DNA from: Micromonospora phaseoli
GTDB taxonomy: Bacteria; Actinomycetota; Actinomycetes; Mycobacteriales; Micromonosporaceae
Direction: 5' to 3'
Assembly (NCBI RefSeq): GCF_900109115.1
Contig: NZ_FNYV01000001.1
Span: 310,001-374,000 of the forward strand
Length of the DNA: 64,000 nt
The notes beneath the pieces are model-generated. The model was not told where the DNA came from. It did no database searches and saw only the letters and a program-made list of their open reading frames with translations. Position 1 is the first letter of the stretch; every line of letters begins with the position of its first letter. A program made the position numbers and the translations under genes. Below, one piece after another: positions 51,153 through 60,026 of this stretch.

Positions 51153-52601
51153 TTGCGAGACCAGGAGACCTACGTTTCCATCCCCGACGACGAGCTCGAG
51201 GCCACCACCGGCGAGTACGAGCTCTCCGAACGGCAGGCACTGCGACGGGTCCCCGGCCTCTCCACCGAGCTGACCGACGTCACCGAGGTCGAGTACCGCC
51301 AGCTCCGGCTGGAGCGCGTGGTCCTGGTCGGCGTCTGGACCGAGGGCACCCTCCTCGACGCCGAAAACTCCCTCACCGAGCTGGCCGCGCTGGCCGAGAC
51401 CGCCGGCTCGCAGGTGCTCGAAGGGCTGATCCAGCGACGCAACCGCCCCGATCCGGCGACCTACATCGGTCGCGGCAAGGTCGACGATCTCGGCTCGCTG
51501 GTGCTCTCCGCGGGCGCCGACACGGTCATCTGCGACGGCGAGCTGTCCCCGTCCCAGCTGCGCAACCTGGAGCAGCGCACCAAGGTCAAGGTGGTCGACC
51601 GCACCGCGCTGATCCTCGACATCTTCGCCCAGCACGCCAAGAGCAAGGAGGGCCGGGCCCAGGTCGAGCTGGCCCAGCTGGAATACCTCCTGCCCCGCCT
51701 GCGTGGTTGGGGCGAGACGCTGTCCCGGCAGACCGGCGGCTCCGGCCGTGGTGGCGGCGCCGGAGGTGGCGTGGGCGTGCGTGGTCCGGGTGAGACCAAG
51801 CTGGAGACCGACCGACGGCGCATCCGCCACCGCATCTCCCGGCTGCGCCGGGAGATCAAGGCCATGCGGACCGTACGCGAGACCAAGCGCGCCCGCCGCA
51901 CCCGTAACGGCGTGCCCGCGGTGGCGATCGCCGGCTACACCAACGCCGGCAAGTCGAGCCTGCTCAACCGCCTGACCGGGGCCGGTGTGCTGGTGGAGAA
52001 CGCGCTCTTCGCCACGCTCGACCCGACCACCCGCCGATCCACCACCTCCGACGGGCGGGTCTACACCCTGTCCGACACGGTCGGTTTCGTCCGGCACCTC
52101 CCGCACCAGATCGTCGAGGCGTTCCGCTCCACGCTGGAGGAGGTCGCCGAGGCCGACCTGGTCGTGCACGTGGTCGACGGCGCACACCCCGATCCGGAGG
52201 AGCAGGTCCGGGCCGTCCGTGAGGTGCTGGGCGAGGTCGGTGCCGACCGGCTGCCCGAGCTGTTGGTGGTCAACAAGACCGACGCGGCCGACGAGGAGAC
52301 CCTGCTTCGGCTCAAGCGACTCTGGCCCGAGGCGATCTTCGTCTCCGCGCACCGCGGCCGCGGCATCGACGATCTGCGCGACGCGATCGAGCGGCGGCTG
52401 CCCCGTCCGGCGGTCGAGGTGCGCGTCGTGCTGCCGTACGACCGGGGTGACCTGGTGGCCCGCCTGCACCGGCAGGGAGAGGTGCTGAGCACCGCCCACC
52501 TGCCGGAGGGGACGATGGTGCACGTACGGGTCAACGAGGCGTTCGCGGCGGAATTGGCCCCGTTCGGCAACACGGCGGAGGCGGTTCGTACCGCCTCGTG
52601 A
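51153..52601 (+). CDS. hflX: GTPase HflX
   Basis: A 482-residue ribosome-associated GTPase. The N-terminal HflX domain includes DPATYIGRGKVDDL and KVKVVDRTALILDIFAQHA, followed by the glycine-rich linker (GGSGRGGGAGGGVGVRGPGE, about 198-217) and the G domain with GYTNAGKSS (from 261), DTVGFVRHLPHQ, NKTD and SAHRG. HflX splits stalled 70S ribosomes, in actinobacteria also under antibiotic stress. The start is TTG 51153 with AGGAGAG at 51142-51148. No ATG in frame is better placed. Confidence 0.94.
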   Translation: MRDQETYVSIPDDELEATTGEYELSERQALRRVPGLSTELTDVTEVEYRQLRLERVVLVGVWTEGTLLDAENSLTELAALAETAGSQVLEGLIQRRNRPDPATYIGRGKVDDLGSLVLSAGADTVICDGELSPSQLRNLEQRTKVKVVDRTALILDIFAQHAKSKEGRAQVELAQLEYLLPRLRGWGETLSRQTGGSGRGGGAGGGVGVRGPGETKLETDRRRIRHRISRLRREIKAMRTVRETKRARRTRNGVPAVAIAGYTNAGKSSLLNRLTGAGVLVENALFATLDPTTRRSTTSDGRVYTLSDTVGFVRHLPHQIVEAFRSTLEEVAEADLVVHVVDGAHPDPEEQVRAVREVLGEVGADRLPELLVVNKTDAADEETLLRLKRLWPEAIFVSAHRGRGIDDLRDAIERRLPRPAVEVRVVLPYDRGDLVARLHRQGEVLSTAHLPEGTMVHVRVNEAFAAELAPFGNTAEAVRTAS

Positions 52602-52652
52602 CCGCCCAGCGGCGTCACCCGATGGAAACCTTCGGCATGCGACACTTCTTTC

Positions 52653-54356
52653 ATGCTCCGCACTGTTTCCTCCGTCACGGTTGCCCTCGGCCTGGTCGGG
52701 GCCACCGTGGCGGTCACCGGTGCCGCGCTCGCCGCGCCCGGCTCGTCGCCCGCGAAGGCAGCGTCTCCTGTGGCAGCGGCGCCCCCGGTCGCCGCTGCGG
52801 GGCCGCCGGTCACGGCGGCGGGCAAGAAGCAGTGCTCGGTCTCCGACTCGCGGCTGCGTGAGCTCTCCGGCCTGGTGGCCACTCGCAACGGCTACATCGT
52901 CATCAATGACAGCACCGACCAGGAAGACCGCAAGCAGGTCTTCTACCTCAACAAGGACTGCCAGGTCGTACGCCAGGTGCCCTACTCCGGCGGGGGACCG
53001 CTGGACACCGAGGATCTCGCCGTCTCGCCGGACGGCAAGACGCTGTGGATCGCCGACACCGGCGACAACGTCACCAGCCGCGAGCGCCGCGAGCGGGTGG
53101 CGGTCTGGAGCATGCCGATCGGCGGCGGCAGCCAGCCGAAGCTGCATCGGCTGTCGTACCCGGACGGCAAGCCGCGCGACGCCGAGGCGCTGCTGATCGG
53201 CGACGACAAACTTCCGCTGATCATCACGAAGGTCACCGCTGGGAAGGCCGAGATCTTCACCCCGGACGGGCCGCTGAAGACCGGCGACACCGAACCGGTG
53301 CCGATGAAGAAGGTCGGCGATGTCGAGCTGCCGAAGACGGACACCGAGAATCCGTTGAGCACCTTCGGTCGCGTCGCGATCACCGGTGCCGCCCGGTCGC
53401 TGGACGGTTCCCGGGTGGTGCTGCGCACCTACGCCGACGCCTTCGAGTACGACGTCCAGAACGGTGACATCGTCACCGCACTGACCACGACCACGCCCCG
53501 GGTCACCGCCCTGGCCGACCCGTTCGGCGAGGCGATTGCCTACTCGCCCGACGGCAAGACGTTCCTGACCGTCTCCGACGCCGGCCACCTCGAAGACGAC
53601 GACCCGGTCGACGTGCTCGCCTACACCCCCTCCACCGAGGGCCCGAAGGACCTGGCCAACGACCCGAACGCGGCGAACAGCGCGGCCGGTCGCTCGTGGA
53701 TCGACGGGTTGACCCTGAACGACATCACGAGCCTGATCGCCACGGTCGGTGTGCTCGGCGCGTTGCTCGTCGGCGCGGGAATCTTCGGCATTCTGCGGGC
53801 CCGCAAGCGGCCCGCGCCGGCCGGCCGGAAGCGTGACGGCGACGACGACGGCGACGGTCCGGGCCGTAAGGGCGGTGGCCCCGGCCCGGCACAGGATCGC
53901 GGCCCGGGCGGGGTCTACGGCGGCGCGCCGTCCGGTGGCGTCTACGGCGGGCAGCCGGGCGGCGAGCGACCGGGCGGCGGCGCACGGCCGGGAGCCGTCT
54001 ACGGCGGTGGCCGGCCCGCCGCCGGCAACGGTGCCCGCCCGGGCCAGGGCGGCGGTGGCGTCTACGGCGGTGGTGGTCGACCCGGTGGTGACGGTGCTCC
54101 CGTCTACGGCGGGCGACCGGGCGGTGGCCGACCGTCGGGCGGCGGTGGCCGCCCCGGCAGCGGAGTCTACGGCGGTGCCGGGGGCCGTGCCGGCGGGCAG
54201 CCGGGTGGCGGTGGTGGCCGTGCCGAACCGCCACGGCGGGGTGGCCCGGCGGAGCCGGACCAGCGTGGGCGGCGCTCCGCTCGTTACCGCGAGGACGGCA
54301 ACGAGCCGTACGGCCAGGTCCGCGGCAACTACGGCTATCGGGGGGACCGGTACTGA
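52653..54356 (+). CDS. Exported propeller-like protein with membrane anchor and Gly-rich VYGG-repeat tail
   Basis: A 567-residue membrane-anchored protein. Residues 1-28 are a signal peptide, about 30-60 an Ala/Pro linker, and about 60-345 a beta-propeller-like domain (EDLAVSPDGKTLWIADTGDN, RLSYPDGKPRDAEALLIGDD, EAIAYSPDGKTFLTVSDAG). A membrane helix lies at about 357-377, then basic residues (RARKRP), and then a cytoplasmic tail of about 170 residues rich in Gly, Pro and Arg with six VYGG repeats (from about 423). The final 35 residues are charged and end GNYGYRGDRY. The propeller is extracytoplasmic. The tail has the composition of phase-separating proteins. The function is not known. ATG 52653 follows GACACT by 6 nt. 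Confidence 0.75.
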   Translation: MLRTVSSVTVALGLVGATVAVTGAALAAPGSSPAKAASPVAAAPPVAAAGPPVTAAGKKQCSVSDSRLRELSGLVATRNGYIVINDSTDQEDRKQVFYLNKDCQVVRQVPYSGGGPLDTEDLAVSPDGKTLWIADTGDNVTSRERRERVAVWSMPIGGGSQPKLHRLSYPDGKPRDAEALLIGDDKLPLIITKVTAGKAEIFTPDGPLKTGDTEPVPMKKVGDVELPKTDTENPLSTFGRVAITGAARSLDGSRVVLRTYADAFEYDVQNGDIVTALTTTTPRVTALADPFGEAIAYSPDGKTFLTVSDAGHLEDDDPVDVLAYTPSTEGPKDLANDPNAANSAAGRSWIDGLTLNDITSLIATVGVLGALLVGAGIFGILRARKRPAPAGRKRDGDDDGDGPGRKGGGPGPAQDRGPGGVYGGAPSGGVYGGQPGGERPGGGARPGAVYGGGRPAAGNGARPGQGGGGVYGGGGRPGGDGAPVYGGRPGGGRPSGGGGRPGSGVYGGAGGRAGGQPGGGGGRAEPPRRGGPAEPDQRGRRSARYREDGNEPYGQVRGNYGYRGDRY

Positions 54357-54386
54357 CCTCGGGTCAGCACCGGTCGTGCTGCTGCG

Positions 54387-55247
54387 TCAGATGCGGCGCA
54401 GTACCGCGACCACCCGACCCATGATGGTGGCGTCGTCGCCCGGGATCGGGTCGAAGGCCGGATTCTGGGGCATCAGCCAGACGTGGCCGTCGCGTCGGCG
54501 GTAGGTCTTCACGGTCGCCTCGCCGTCGAGCATCGCGGCGACGATCTCGCCGGAGTCCGCGGTCGGCTGCTGCCGGACCACCACCCAGTCGCCGTCGCAG
54601 ATCGCCGCGTCGAGCATGGAGTCGCCCTTGACCTGGAGCATGAAGACCTCACCCTCCCCGACCAGTTCGCGGGGCAGCGGGAAGACCTCTTCCATCGACT
54701 GCTCGGCGAGGATCGGCCCGCCGGCGGCGATCCGGCCGAGCATCGGCACGTATGCCGGCGTGGGGCGCTGGGAGCGGCTCAGTTCGTCGTCGACGTCGCT
54801 GGGGGGGCGGACGTCGACCGCCCGCGGGCGGTTCGGATCACGTCGCAGGAAGCCCTTCTTCTCCAACTCCTTGAGCTGGTAGGCGACGCTCGACGGAGAG
54901 ACCAGCCCGACCGCCTCGCCGATCTCCCGCACGCTCGGCGGGTAGCCGTGGCGCTCCACCCAGGTGCGGATGAAGTCGAGGATGCGCCGCTGCCGGGCGG
55001 TCAGGTCGACCGTCGCCGGGTCGGGGTAGGCGCTGACCACCGGAGCCACCGGGCGTACGGCGGGCTGTCCGGGCCGGGTGCGGGTGACGCTCCGGCGTCG
55101 GGCGGCCGGCGGGCCCGCCTCGGTGCTCTGCTGCGGGCTCTGTGGCCGGTTGGCCCGATCCTCGGTCACGCGTCCTCCCTGGTCGGCGCCGGGTGCCTCG
55201 GCGGCTCGTGGTGCATGCGGTGATCTGCCGGCCGGTGGGTCGACCAT
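54387..55247 (-). CDS. lexA: SOS repressor LexA
   Basis: A 286-residue repressor, longer than most LexA owing to about 75 extra disordered N-terminal residues. The HTH domain spans about 81-145 ([20 protein letters not shown]). The C-terminal protease has the AAGG cleavage site (A175-G176), catalytic Ser210 in GDSML and Lys247 in ATVKTY. The start at ATG 55247 has GGAGG 5 nt upstream. A GTG at 55169 (260 residues) also has a good ribosome site and may be used instead. The promoter region carries three SOS boxes, so autoregulation is clear. Confidence 0.95.
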   Translation of the reverse strand: MVDPPAGRSPHAPRAAEAPGADQGGRVTEDRANRPQSPQQSTEAGPPAARRRSVTRTRPGQPAVRPVAPVVSAYPDPATVDLTARQRRILDFIRTWVERHGYPPSVREIGEAVGLVSPSSVAYQLKELEKKGFLRRDPNRPRAVDVRPPSDVDDELSRSQRPTPAYVPMLGRIAAGGPILAEQSMEEVFPLPRELVGEGEVFMLQVKGDSMLDAAICDGDWVVVRQQPTADSGEIVAAMLDGEATVKTYRRRDGHVWLMPQNPAFDPIPGDDATIMGRVVAVLRRI

Positions 55248-55293
55248 GGTCACCTCCGGCTGTTCATGACCGTATAGGTGAGATCGGTCTTTT

Positions 55294-55309
55294 TCAAACA
55301 TCTGTACGA
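55294..55309 (-). promoter_or_regulatory. SOS box 1 upstream of lexA
   Basis: On the minus strand TCGTACAGATGTTTGA matches TCGAAC-N4-GTTCGA with one difference in each half. It is 47 bp before the lexA start. Confidence 0.6.
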
Positions 55310-55345
55310 CCTATCTCGGCGTGTTGCGACGGAAACCCGCGACAG

Positions 55346-55361
55346 TCGTACACCCGTTCTG
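55346..55361. promoter_or_regulatory. SOS box 2 upstream of lexA
   Basis: TCGTACACCCGTTCTG, three differences from the consensus palindrome. Confidence 0.6.
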
Positions 55362-55377
55362 ATAATGGTACGTCTGA

Positions 55378-55393
55378 TCGAACGGGTGTTCGA
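55378..55393. promoter_or_regulatory. SOS box 3 upstream of lexA, perfect palindrome
   Basis: TCGAACGGGTGTTCGA is an exact match to the actinobacterial LexA consensus. It is the strongest site in the window and lies between lexA and nrdR, about 340 bp from nrdR. Confidence 0.85.
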
Positions 55394-55560
55394 CATTGTC
55401 CGGAGCGTCACCGATCTCGGCCGGCCGGCCGGTAACCGGCGTGGCCGGTCCGCGTTGGGCTCTCCGGTTGCGCGAAACTGCGGGGGGTGAGGGGGTGTGC
55501 GGGTGACGCGCCGGACACGCCGACCAACTTGACCTCCGATCGTCGGCGGCATACCGTCGA

Positions 55561-55576
55561 CCCCTAGATGTAGTAG
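55561..55576 (+). promoter_or_regulatory. NrdR box 1
   Basis: The core CTAGATGTAG fits the NrdR consensus acaCwAtATmTwGtgt at most core positions. It is 157 bp before nrdR. Confidence 0.6.
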
Positions 55577-55592
55577 TCACATGGGCGTAAGT

Positions 55593-55608
55593 TGCCTACA
55601 GGTTGGGT
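55593..55608 (+). promoter_or_regulatory. NrdR box 2
   Basis: The core CTACAGGTTG is a weaker match to the same consensus. Its start is 32 bp after box 1, three helical turns, the spacing described for paired NrdR sites in Streptomyces. Confidence 0.5.
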
Positions 55609-55733
55609 TCGACTACCGACCGCACTCCCGTACCGCCAAACCGGCGGGCCACCCTGTGGGTTGGTTCCGGCGTCCTGCGGCGTGCCCGGAGGCGGGCGAG
55701 GGCGGGCCTGTGGTCGATCGAGGAGGTCGGGCG

Positions 55734-56234
55734 ATGCGGTGTCCGTACTGCCGGCACGCCGACTCCCGGGTGGTCGACTCGCGGGAGGCCGACGACGGCC
55801 AGTTGATCCGTCGGCGGCGGGCGTGCCCGGAGTGCGGCAAGCGGTTCACCACCGTCGAGGAGGCGGTGCTCGCCGTGGTCAAGCGCAGCGGAGTGACCGA
55901 ACCGTTCAGCCGCACGAAGATCATCGGCGGGGTGCGCAAGGCGTGCCAGGGCCGGCCGGTCGACGAGGACTCGATCGCGCTGCTGGCGCAGCGGGTCGAG
56001 GAGACCATCCGGGCCAAGGGGGCCGCCGAGATCCCCAGCAACGAGGTGGGGCTGGTCATCCTGGGTCCGCTACGGGATCTGGACGAGGTCGCCTACCTGC
56101 GGTTCGCCAGCGTCTACCGGTCGTTCGACTCGCTCGCCGACTTCGAGCGGGAGATCGACACGCTGCGGGCCGCCGCGCGCGCCCGGGAGGGCGCCGGGAC
56201 CGAGTCGGCCGGTGTCGCCGGTCCCGCGCAGTGA
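55734..56234 (+). CDS. nrdR: Ribonucleotide reductase repressor NrdR
   Basis: A 166-residue repressor. An N-terminal zinc ribbon (CPYC and CPEC, Cys 3, 6, 31 and 34) is followed by an ATP-cone (about 46-136) and a short disordered tail. NrdR senses ATP/dATP and represses reductase genes by binding two boxes, both present upstream. The start is ATG 55734 with AGGAGG at 55721-55726. The longer ORF from 55581 is not supported. It overlaps or closely precedes nrdJ, so it autoregulates the operon. Confidence 0.96.
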   Translation: MRCPYCRHADSRVVDSREADDGQLIRRRRACPECGKRFTTVEEAVLAVVKRSGVTEPFSRTKIIGGVRKACQGRPVDEDSIALLAQRVEETIRAKGAAEIPSNEVGLVILGPLRDLDEVAYLRFASVYRSFDSLADFEREIDTLRAAARAREGAGTESAGVAGPAQ

Positions 56235-56296
56235 ACTTCTTGACCAGTAGTGACAGTCGGATCGCGCGGGGCCGCGCGGACGAGGGGGCGGATGAG

Positions 56297-59170
56297 ATGC
56301 CGGGGGATGGCGTGACAACAAGCAGGGCACGGAGCAAGGCGGGCGCGGGGCTGAAGATCGAGCGGGTCTGGACCACCGATGGGGTGCACCCGTACGACGA
56401 GGTCGCCTGGGAGCGCCGCGACATCGTGATGACGAACTGGCGGGACGGCTCGATCAACTTCGAGCAGCGCGGGGTGGAGTACCCGGAGAGTTGGAGCGTC
56501 AACGCGGCCAACATCGTGACCACCAAGTACTTCCGGGGGGCGGTGGGCACCCCGGAGCGCGAGTGGTCGCTGCGGCAGTTGATCGACCGGGTGGTGACCA
56601 CCTACCGCACCGCCGGCGAGGAGTACGGCTACTTCGCCTCCCCGGCCGACGCCGAGGTCTTCGCCCACGAGCTGACCTGGATGCTGCTGCACCAGGTGTT
56701 CAGCTTCAACTCGCCGGTCTGGTTCAACGTCGGCACCCCGTCACCCGCGCAGGTCAGCGCGTGTTTCATCCTATCTGTGGATGATTCGATGGATTCCATC
56801 CTGGACTGGTACAAAGAGGAAGGGCTGATCTTCAAGGGCGGCTCGGGCTCCGGGGTCAACCTGTCCCGGATCCGGTCCTCCCGGGAGCTGCTCTCCTCCG
56901 GTGGCACCGCCTCCGGTCCGGTCAGCTTCATGCGGGGCGCCGACGCGAGCGCCGGCACCATCAAGTCCGGCGGTGCCACCCGACGGGCGGCCAAGATGGT
57001 CATCCTCGACGTCGACCACCCCGACATCGAGGACTTCGTGACCACCAAGGCGCGCGAGGAGGACAAGATCCGCGCGCTGCGCGACGCCGGGTTCGACATG
57101 GACCTCGGTGGCGCCGACATCGTCAGCGTGCAGTACCAGAACGCCAACAACTCGGTCCGGGTCTCCGACGAGTTCATGACGGCGGTGGAGAACAGCGGCG
57201 GCTTCGACCTGCGCGGTCGCCTCGACGGCTCGGTGATCGAGACCATCGACGCCAAGAAGCTCTTCCGTACCATCTCCCAGGCCGCCTGGGACTGCGCCGA
57301 CCCCGGCCTGCAGTACGACGACACGATCAACGACTGGCACACCTGCCCGGAGACCGGTCGGATCACCGCGAGTAACCCGTGCTCGGAGTACCTGCACCTG
57401 GACAACTCCTCGTGCAACCTGGCCTCACTGAACCTGATGAAGTTCCTCCGCGCCGACGGTGGCTTCGAGGTGGAGAAGTTCGTCAGGTCGGTCGAGCTGG
57501 TCATCACCGCGATGGACATCTCGATCTGCTTCGCCGACTTCCCGACCGAGAAGATCGGCGACACCACCCGGGCGTACCGGCAGCTCGGCATCGGGTACGC
57601 CAACCTCGGCGCCCTGCTGATGGCCTCCGGCCTGCCGTACGACTCGGACCAGGGTCGCTCGCTGTCCGCCGCGATCACCTCGCTGATGACCGGCACGGCG
57701 TACCGCCGCTCGGCGGAGCTGGCCGGCATCGTCGGCGCGTACGACGGCTACGCCCGCAACGCCGAGCCGCACAAGCGGGTCATGCGCAAGCACGCCGCGG
57801 CCAACGACGAGATCAAGCCGACCGGCACGGTGGCCACCGCGGTGGTCCGCGAGGCCACGAAGCAGTGGACCCAGGGCAACAAGATCGGTGAGAAGAACGG
57901 CTGGCGAAACTCCCAGGCCAGCGTGCTCGCGCCGACCGGCACCATCGGTCTGATGATGGACTGCGACACCACCGGTGTCGAGCCGGACCTGGCGTTGGTC
58001 AAGTTCAAGAAGCTGGTCGGCGGCGGCTCGATGCAGATCGTCAACCAGACCGTGCCGCGCGCGCTGCGCTCCCTCGGCTACCCGGAGGAGCAGGTCGAGG
58101 CGATCGTCGAGCACATCGCCGACAACGGCCACGTGGTCGACGCCCCCGGCCTCAAGCCGGAGCACTACCCGGTCTTCGACTGCGCCATGGGCGAGCGGTC
58201 CATCGCGCCGATGGGCCACGTGCGGATGATGGCGGCGGTCCAGCCGTTCATCTCCGGCGCCATCTCCAAGACGGTCAACATGCCGGAGCAGGCGACCGTC
58301 TCCGACGTCGAGAGGATCTACTTCGAGGGCTGGAAGCTCGGCCTCAAGGCGCTCGCGATCTACCGGGACAACTGCAAGGTCGGCCAGCCGCTGTCGGCGG
58401 CGAAGAAGAAGGCCGCCGAGCCGGAGGCGACCACGGCCGTCGAGCCGGTGGTCGAGAAGGTCGTCGAGTACCGCCCGGTGCGCAAGCGGCTGCCGAAGAA
58501 GCGCCCCTCGCAGACGGTCAGCTTCTCCGTCGGTGGCGCCGAGGGCTACCTCACCGCCTCGTCGTACCCCGACGACGGCCTCGGCGAGGTCTTCCTCAAG
58601 ATGTCGAAGCAGGGCTCGACCCTGGCCGGTGTGATGGACGCCTTCTCGGTGGCCATCTCCATCGGACTGCAGTACGGCGTCCCGCTGGAGACGTACGTCA
58701 GCAAGTTCACCAACATGCGCTTCGAGCCGGCCGGCATGACCGACGACCCGGACGTGCGGATGGCCGCCTCGGTGATGGACTACATCTTCCGTCGCCTGGC
58801 GCTGGACTTCCTGCCCTACGAGCGCCGCGCGGAGCTGGGCATCTTCACCGCCCAGGAGCGGGCCGCACAGCTGCGGGCCGAGGCCGAGGCGGAGGCGAAC
58901 GGCACGGATCTCACCGCCATGGCCTCCTCCGCCCCGGTCGAGGCACCGACCGAGCCGAAGATCGGCCCGGTGGCCCAGCCGGCCCAGGAGCTCGCCGACG
59001 TCGCCGCCGCCAAGCCGGCACCGTCGGTCGGCTCCAGCACCGAACTGCTGGAGGCCGTGATCGGCAAGGCCGCCGACGCACCGCTCTGCTTCACCTGCGG
59101 TACGAAGATGCGCCCGGCCGGTAGCTGCTACGTCTGCGAGGGCTGCGGCTCCACCAGCGGCTGCAGCTGA
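56297..59170 (+). CDS. nrdJ: Vitamin B12-dependent (class II) ribonucleotide reductase NrdJ
   Basis: A 957-residue class II reductase that makes deoxynucleotides with adenosylcobalamin, so it works with or without oxygen. Core blocks are NSPVWFNVGTPSPAQVSACF, NPCSEYLHLDNSSCNLASL (the Cys and Glu of the active site) and PTGTIGLMMDCDTTGVEPD. The C-terminus carries a TSCPD-like domain and a zinc-ribbon tail with CFTCGTKM and CEGCG that holds the shuttle Cys residues. The start at ATG 56297 has GAGGGGG upstream. GTG 56231, overlapping the nrdR stop as GTGA, would add 22 residues and is a real alternative. No cobalamin riboswitch is seen upstream. Confidence 0.96.
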   Translation: MPGDGVTTSRARSKAGAGLKIERVWTTDGVHPYDEVAWERRDIVMTNWRDGSINFEQRGVEYPESWSVNAANIVTTKYFRGAVGTPEREWSLRQLIDRVVTTYRTAGEEYGYFASPADAEVFAHELTWMLLHQVFSFNSPVWFNVGTPSPAQVSACFILSVDDSMDSILDWYKEEGLIFKGGSGSGVNLSRIRSSRELLSSGGTASGPVSFMRGADASAGTIKSGGATRRAAKMVILDVDHPDIEDFVTTKAREEDKIRALRDAGFDMDLGGADIVSVQYQNANNSVRVSDEFMTAVENSGGFDLRGRLDGSVIETIDAKKLFRTISQAAWDCADPGLQYDDTINDWHTCPETGRITASNPCSEYLHLDNSSCNLASLNLMKFLRADGGFEVEKFVRSVELVITAMDISICFADFPTEKIGDTTRAYRQLGIGYANLGALLMASGLPYDSDQGRSLSAAITSLMTGTAYRRSAELAGIVGAYDGYARNAEPHKRVMRKHAAANDEIKPTGTVATAVVREATKQWTQGNKIGEKNGWRNSQASVLAPTGTIGLMMDCDTTGVEPDLALVKFKKLVGGGSMQIVNQTVPRALRSLGYPEEQVEAIVEHIADNGHVVDAPGLKPEHYPVFDCAMGERSIAPMGHVRMMAAVQPFISGAISKTVNMPEQATVSDVERIYFEGWKLGLKALAIYRDNCKVGQPLSAAKKKAAEPEATTAVEPVVEKVVEYRPVRKRLPKKRPSQTVSFSVGGAEGYLTASSYPDDGLGEVFLKMSKQGSTLAGVMDAFSVAISIGLQYGVPLETYVSKFTNMRFEPAGMTDDPDVRMAASVMDYIFRRLALDFLPYERRAELGIFTAQERAAQLRAEAEAEANGTDLTAMASSAPVEAPTEPKIGPVAQPAQELADVAAAKPAPSVGSSTELLEAVIGKAADAPLCFTCGTKMRPAGSCYVCEGCGSTSGCS

Positions 59171-59185
59171 CGTACGAGTACGCGA

Positions 59186-59217
59186 CGAGCCCCGGGCGGG
59201 TACCCGCCCGGGGCTCG
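59186..59217 (+). terminator. Terminator of the nrdRJ operon
   Basis: A perfect 15-bp stem CGAGCCCCGGGCGGG / CCCGCCCGGGGCTCG around a TA centre, 16 bp after the nrdJ stop, followed by a T-rich stretch (TCGTCTTCTTGG). Confidence 0.9.
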
Positions 59218-59340
59218 ATCGTCTTCTTGGGATCTTGGACCGAAACGGCCCTCCCAGGGGCACCCTCGTACCAAGATTGGTCGAGACCGCTCGTCAGGAC
59301 CTGACCTGGGTGCCGGCCGGGATGCTGCACCGACGGCGGT

Positions 59341-59796
59341 TCATGGGGTGGATTCGGTAGCGAGGTGTCCGCGCAACTCGATGGCGAGGGCGTCCATGGT
59401 GGCCTCGGGGACACGCTCGTCGGGTGGCGCGTGGAGGTAGGCGAAGGCGCGCGGGCCACGGTGGTCGGGCGGGATGTCCGCCAGGCGCGGCACCACATGG
59501 AAGTGGACGTGCGCGAAGCCTGCTTGTTCGGCGTACTGCATGACGTAGGTCTTCACGCAGCCGGTGACGGCGGTCAACGCCCGCGAGAGCCGGACCTGCC
59601 AGGTGCCGAGGCTCGCCGCCTCGGCGTCGGTCAGCTCGGCGATCGACGTCACGTGCCGGCGCGGAACGAGCACCAGCCAGCCGGGCAGTCGGCTGTCGAA
59701 CGCGTGCACCACCCGCCAGTGCACGTCGGCGTCGACGCGTTCCCGCGGCGGCAGCGTGTCGAACCGTGCCTCGGTCCGGCAGGTGTAGCAGTCCAT
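59341..59796 (-). CDS. HIT-family (diadenosine polyphosphate hydrolase-like) protein
   Basis: A 151-residue HIT protein with the catalytic HVHFHVV motif near residue 105 and an N-terminal CYTC pair that may bind zinc. HIT enzymes hydrolyse nucleotide conjugates such as Ap4A. The ORF extends upstream to 59964, but the start is set at ATG 59796: MDCYTC is the usual opening, and TACGTT lies 6 nt upstream on the minus strand as a leaderless -10. It is divergent from a small ORF. Confidence 0.88.
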   Translation of the reverse strand: MDCYTCRTEARFDTLPPRERVDADVHWRVVHAFDSRLPGWLVLVPRRHVTSIAELTDAEAASLGTWQVRLSRALTAVTGCVKTYVMQYAEQAGFAHVHFHVVPRLADIPPDHRGPRAFAYLHAPPDERVPEATMDALAIELRGHLATESTP

Positions 59797-59836
59797 TCCG
59801 GCAACGTAGCGCCCTGGAGGGCGCACCATAAACCAG

Positions 59837-59968
59837 GTGGCCCCCCGCACCGCCCTGGAGTTCACACGTCCGGTGGTGTTGCCGACCAGTGACCCGGACG
59901 ACCTGCACAGGCTCGTCGCGGAGCCGGACCGGCCGAAGGAGGAGCGCATCGCCGTGGTCCACATGTGA
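59837..59968 (+). CDS. Small ORF of unknown function
   Basis: A 43-codon ORF from GTG 59837 with strong actinobacterial codon bias (almost all codons end in G or C). It encodes a hydrophilic peptide with LPTSDPDDLHRLVAEPDRP in the middle and ends ERIAVVHM. There is no clear ribosome site. It could be a real small protein or the 3' remnant of a lost gene. I recognise no family. Confidence 0.35.
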   Translation: MAPRTALEFTRPVVLPTSDPDDLHRLVAEPDRPKEERIAVVHM

Positions 59969-60026
59969 GCGAAATCCCTGGTCCGGCACCTGACCTCGGC
60001 ACGGCCTCCACTGCGATCATCGGCCG

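Noticed and set aside
51018..53588. 856-residue minus-strand ORF over hflX and the propeller gene
   Set aside because: It is antisense to two well-supported genes and has no recognisable domain.
55394..55733. Possible cobalamin riboswitch upstream of the B12-dependent reductase operon
   Set aside because: No B12-box-like sequence or the expected conserved core was found. The NrdR boxes explain the regulation better.
59231..59277. ATCTTGG...CCAAGAT inverted pair after the nrdJ terminator
   Set aside because: Only 7 bp with a loop of over 30 nt, which can occur by chance.
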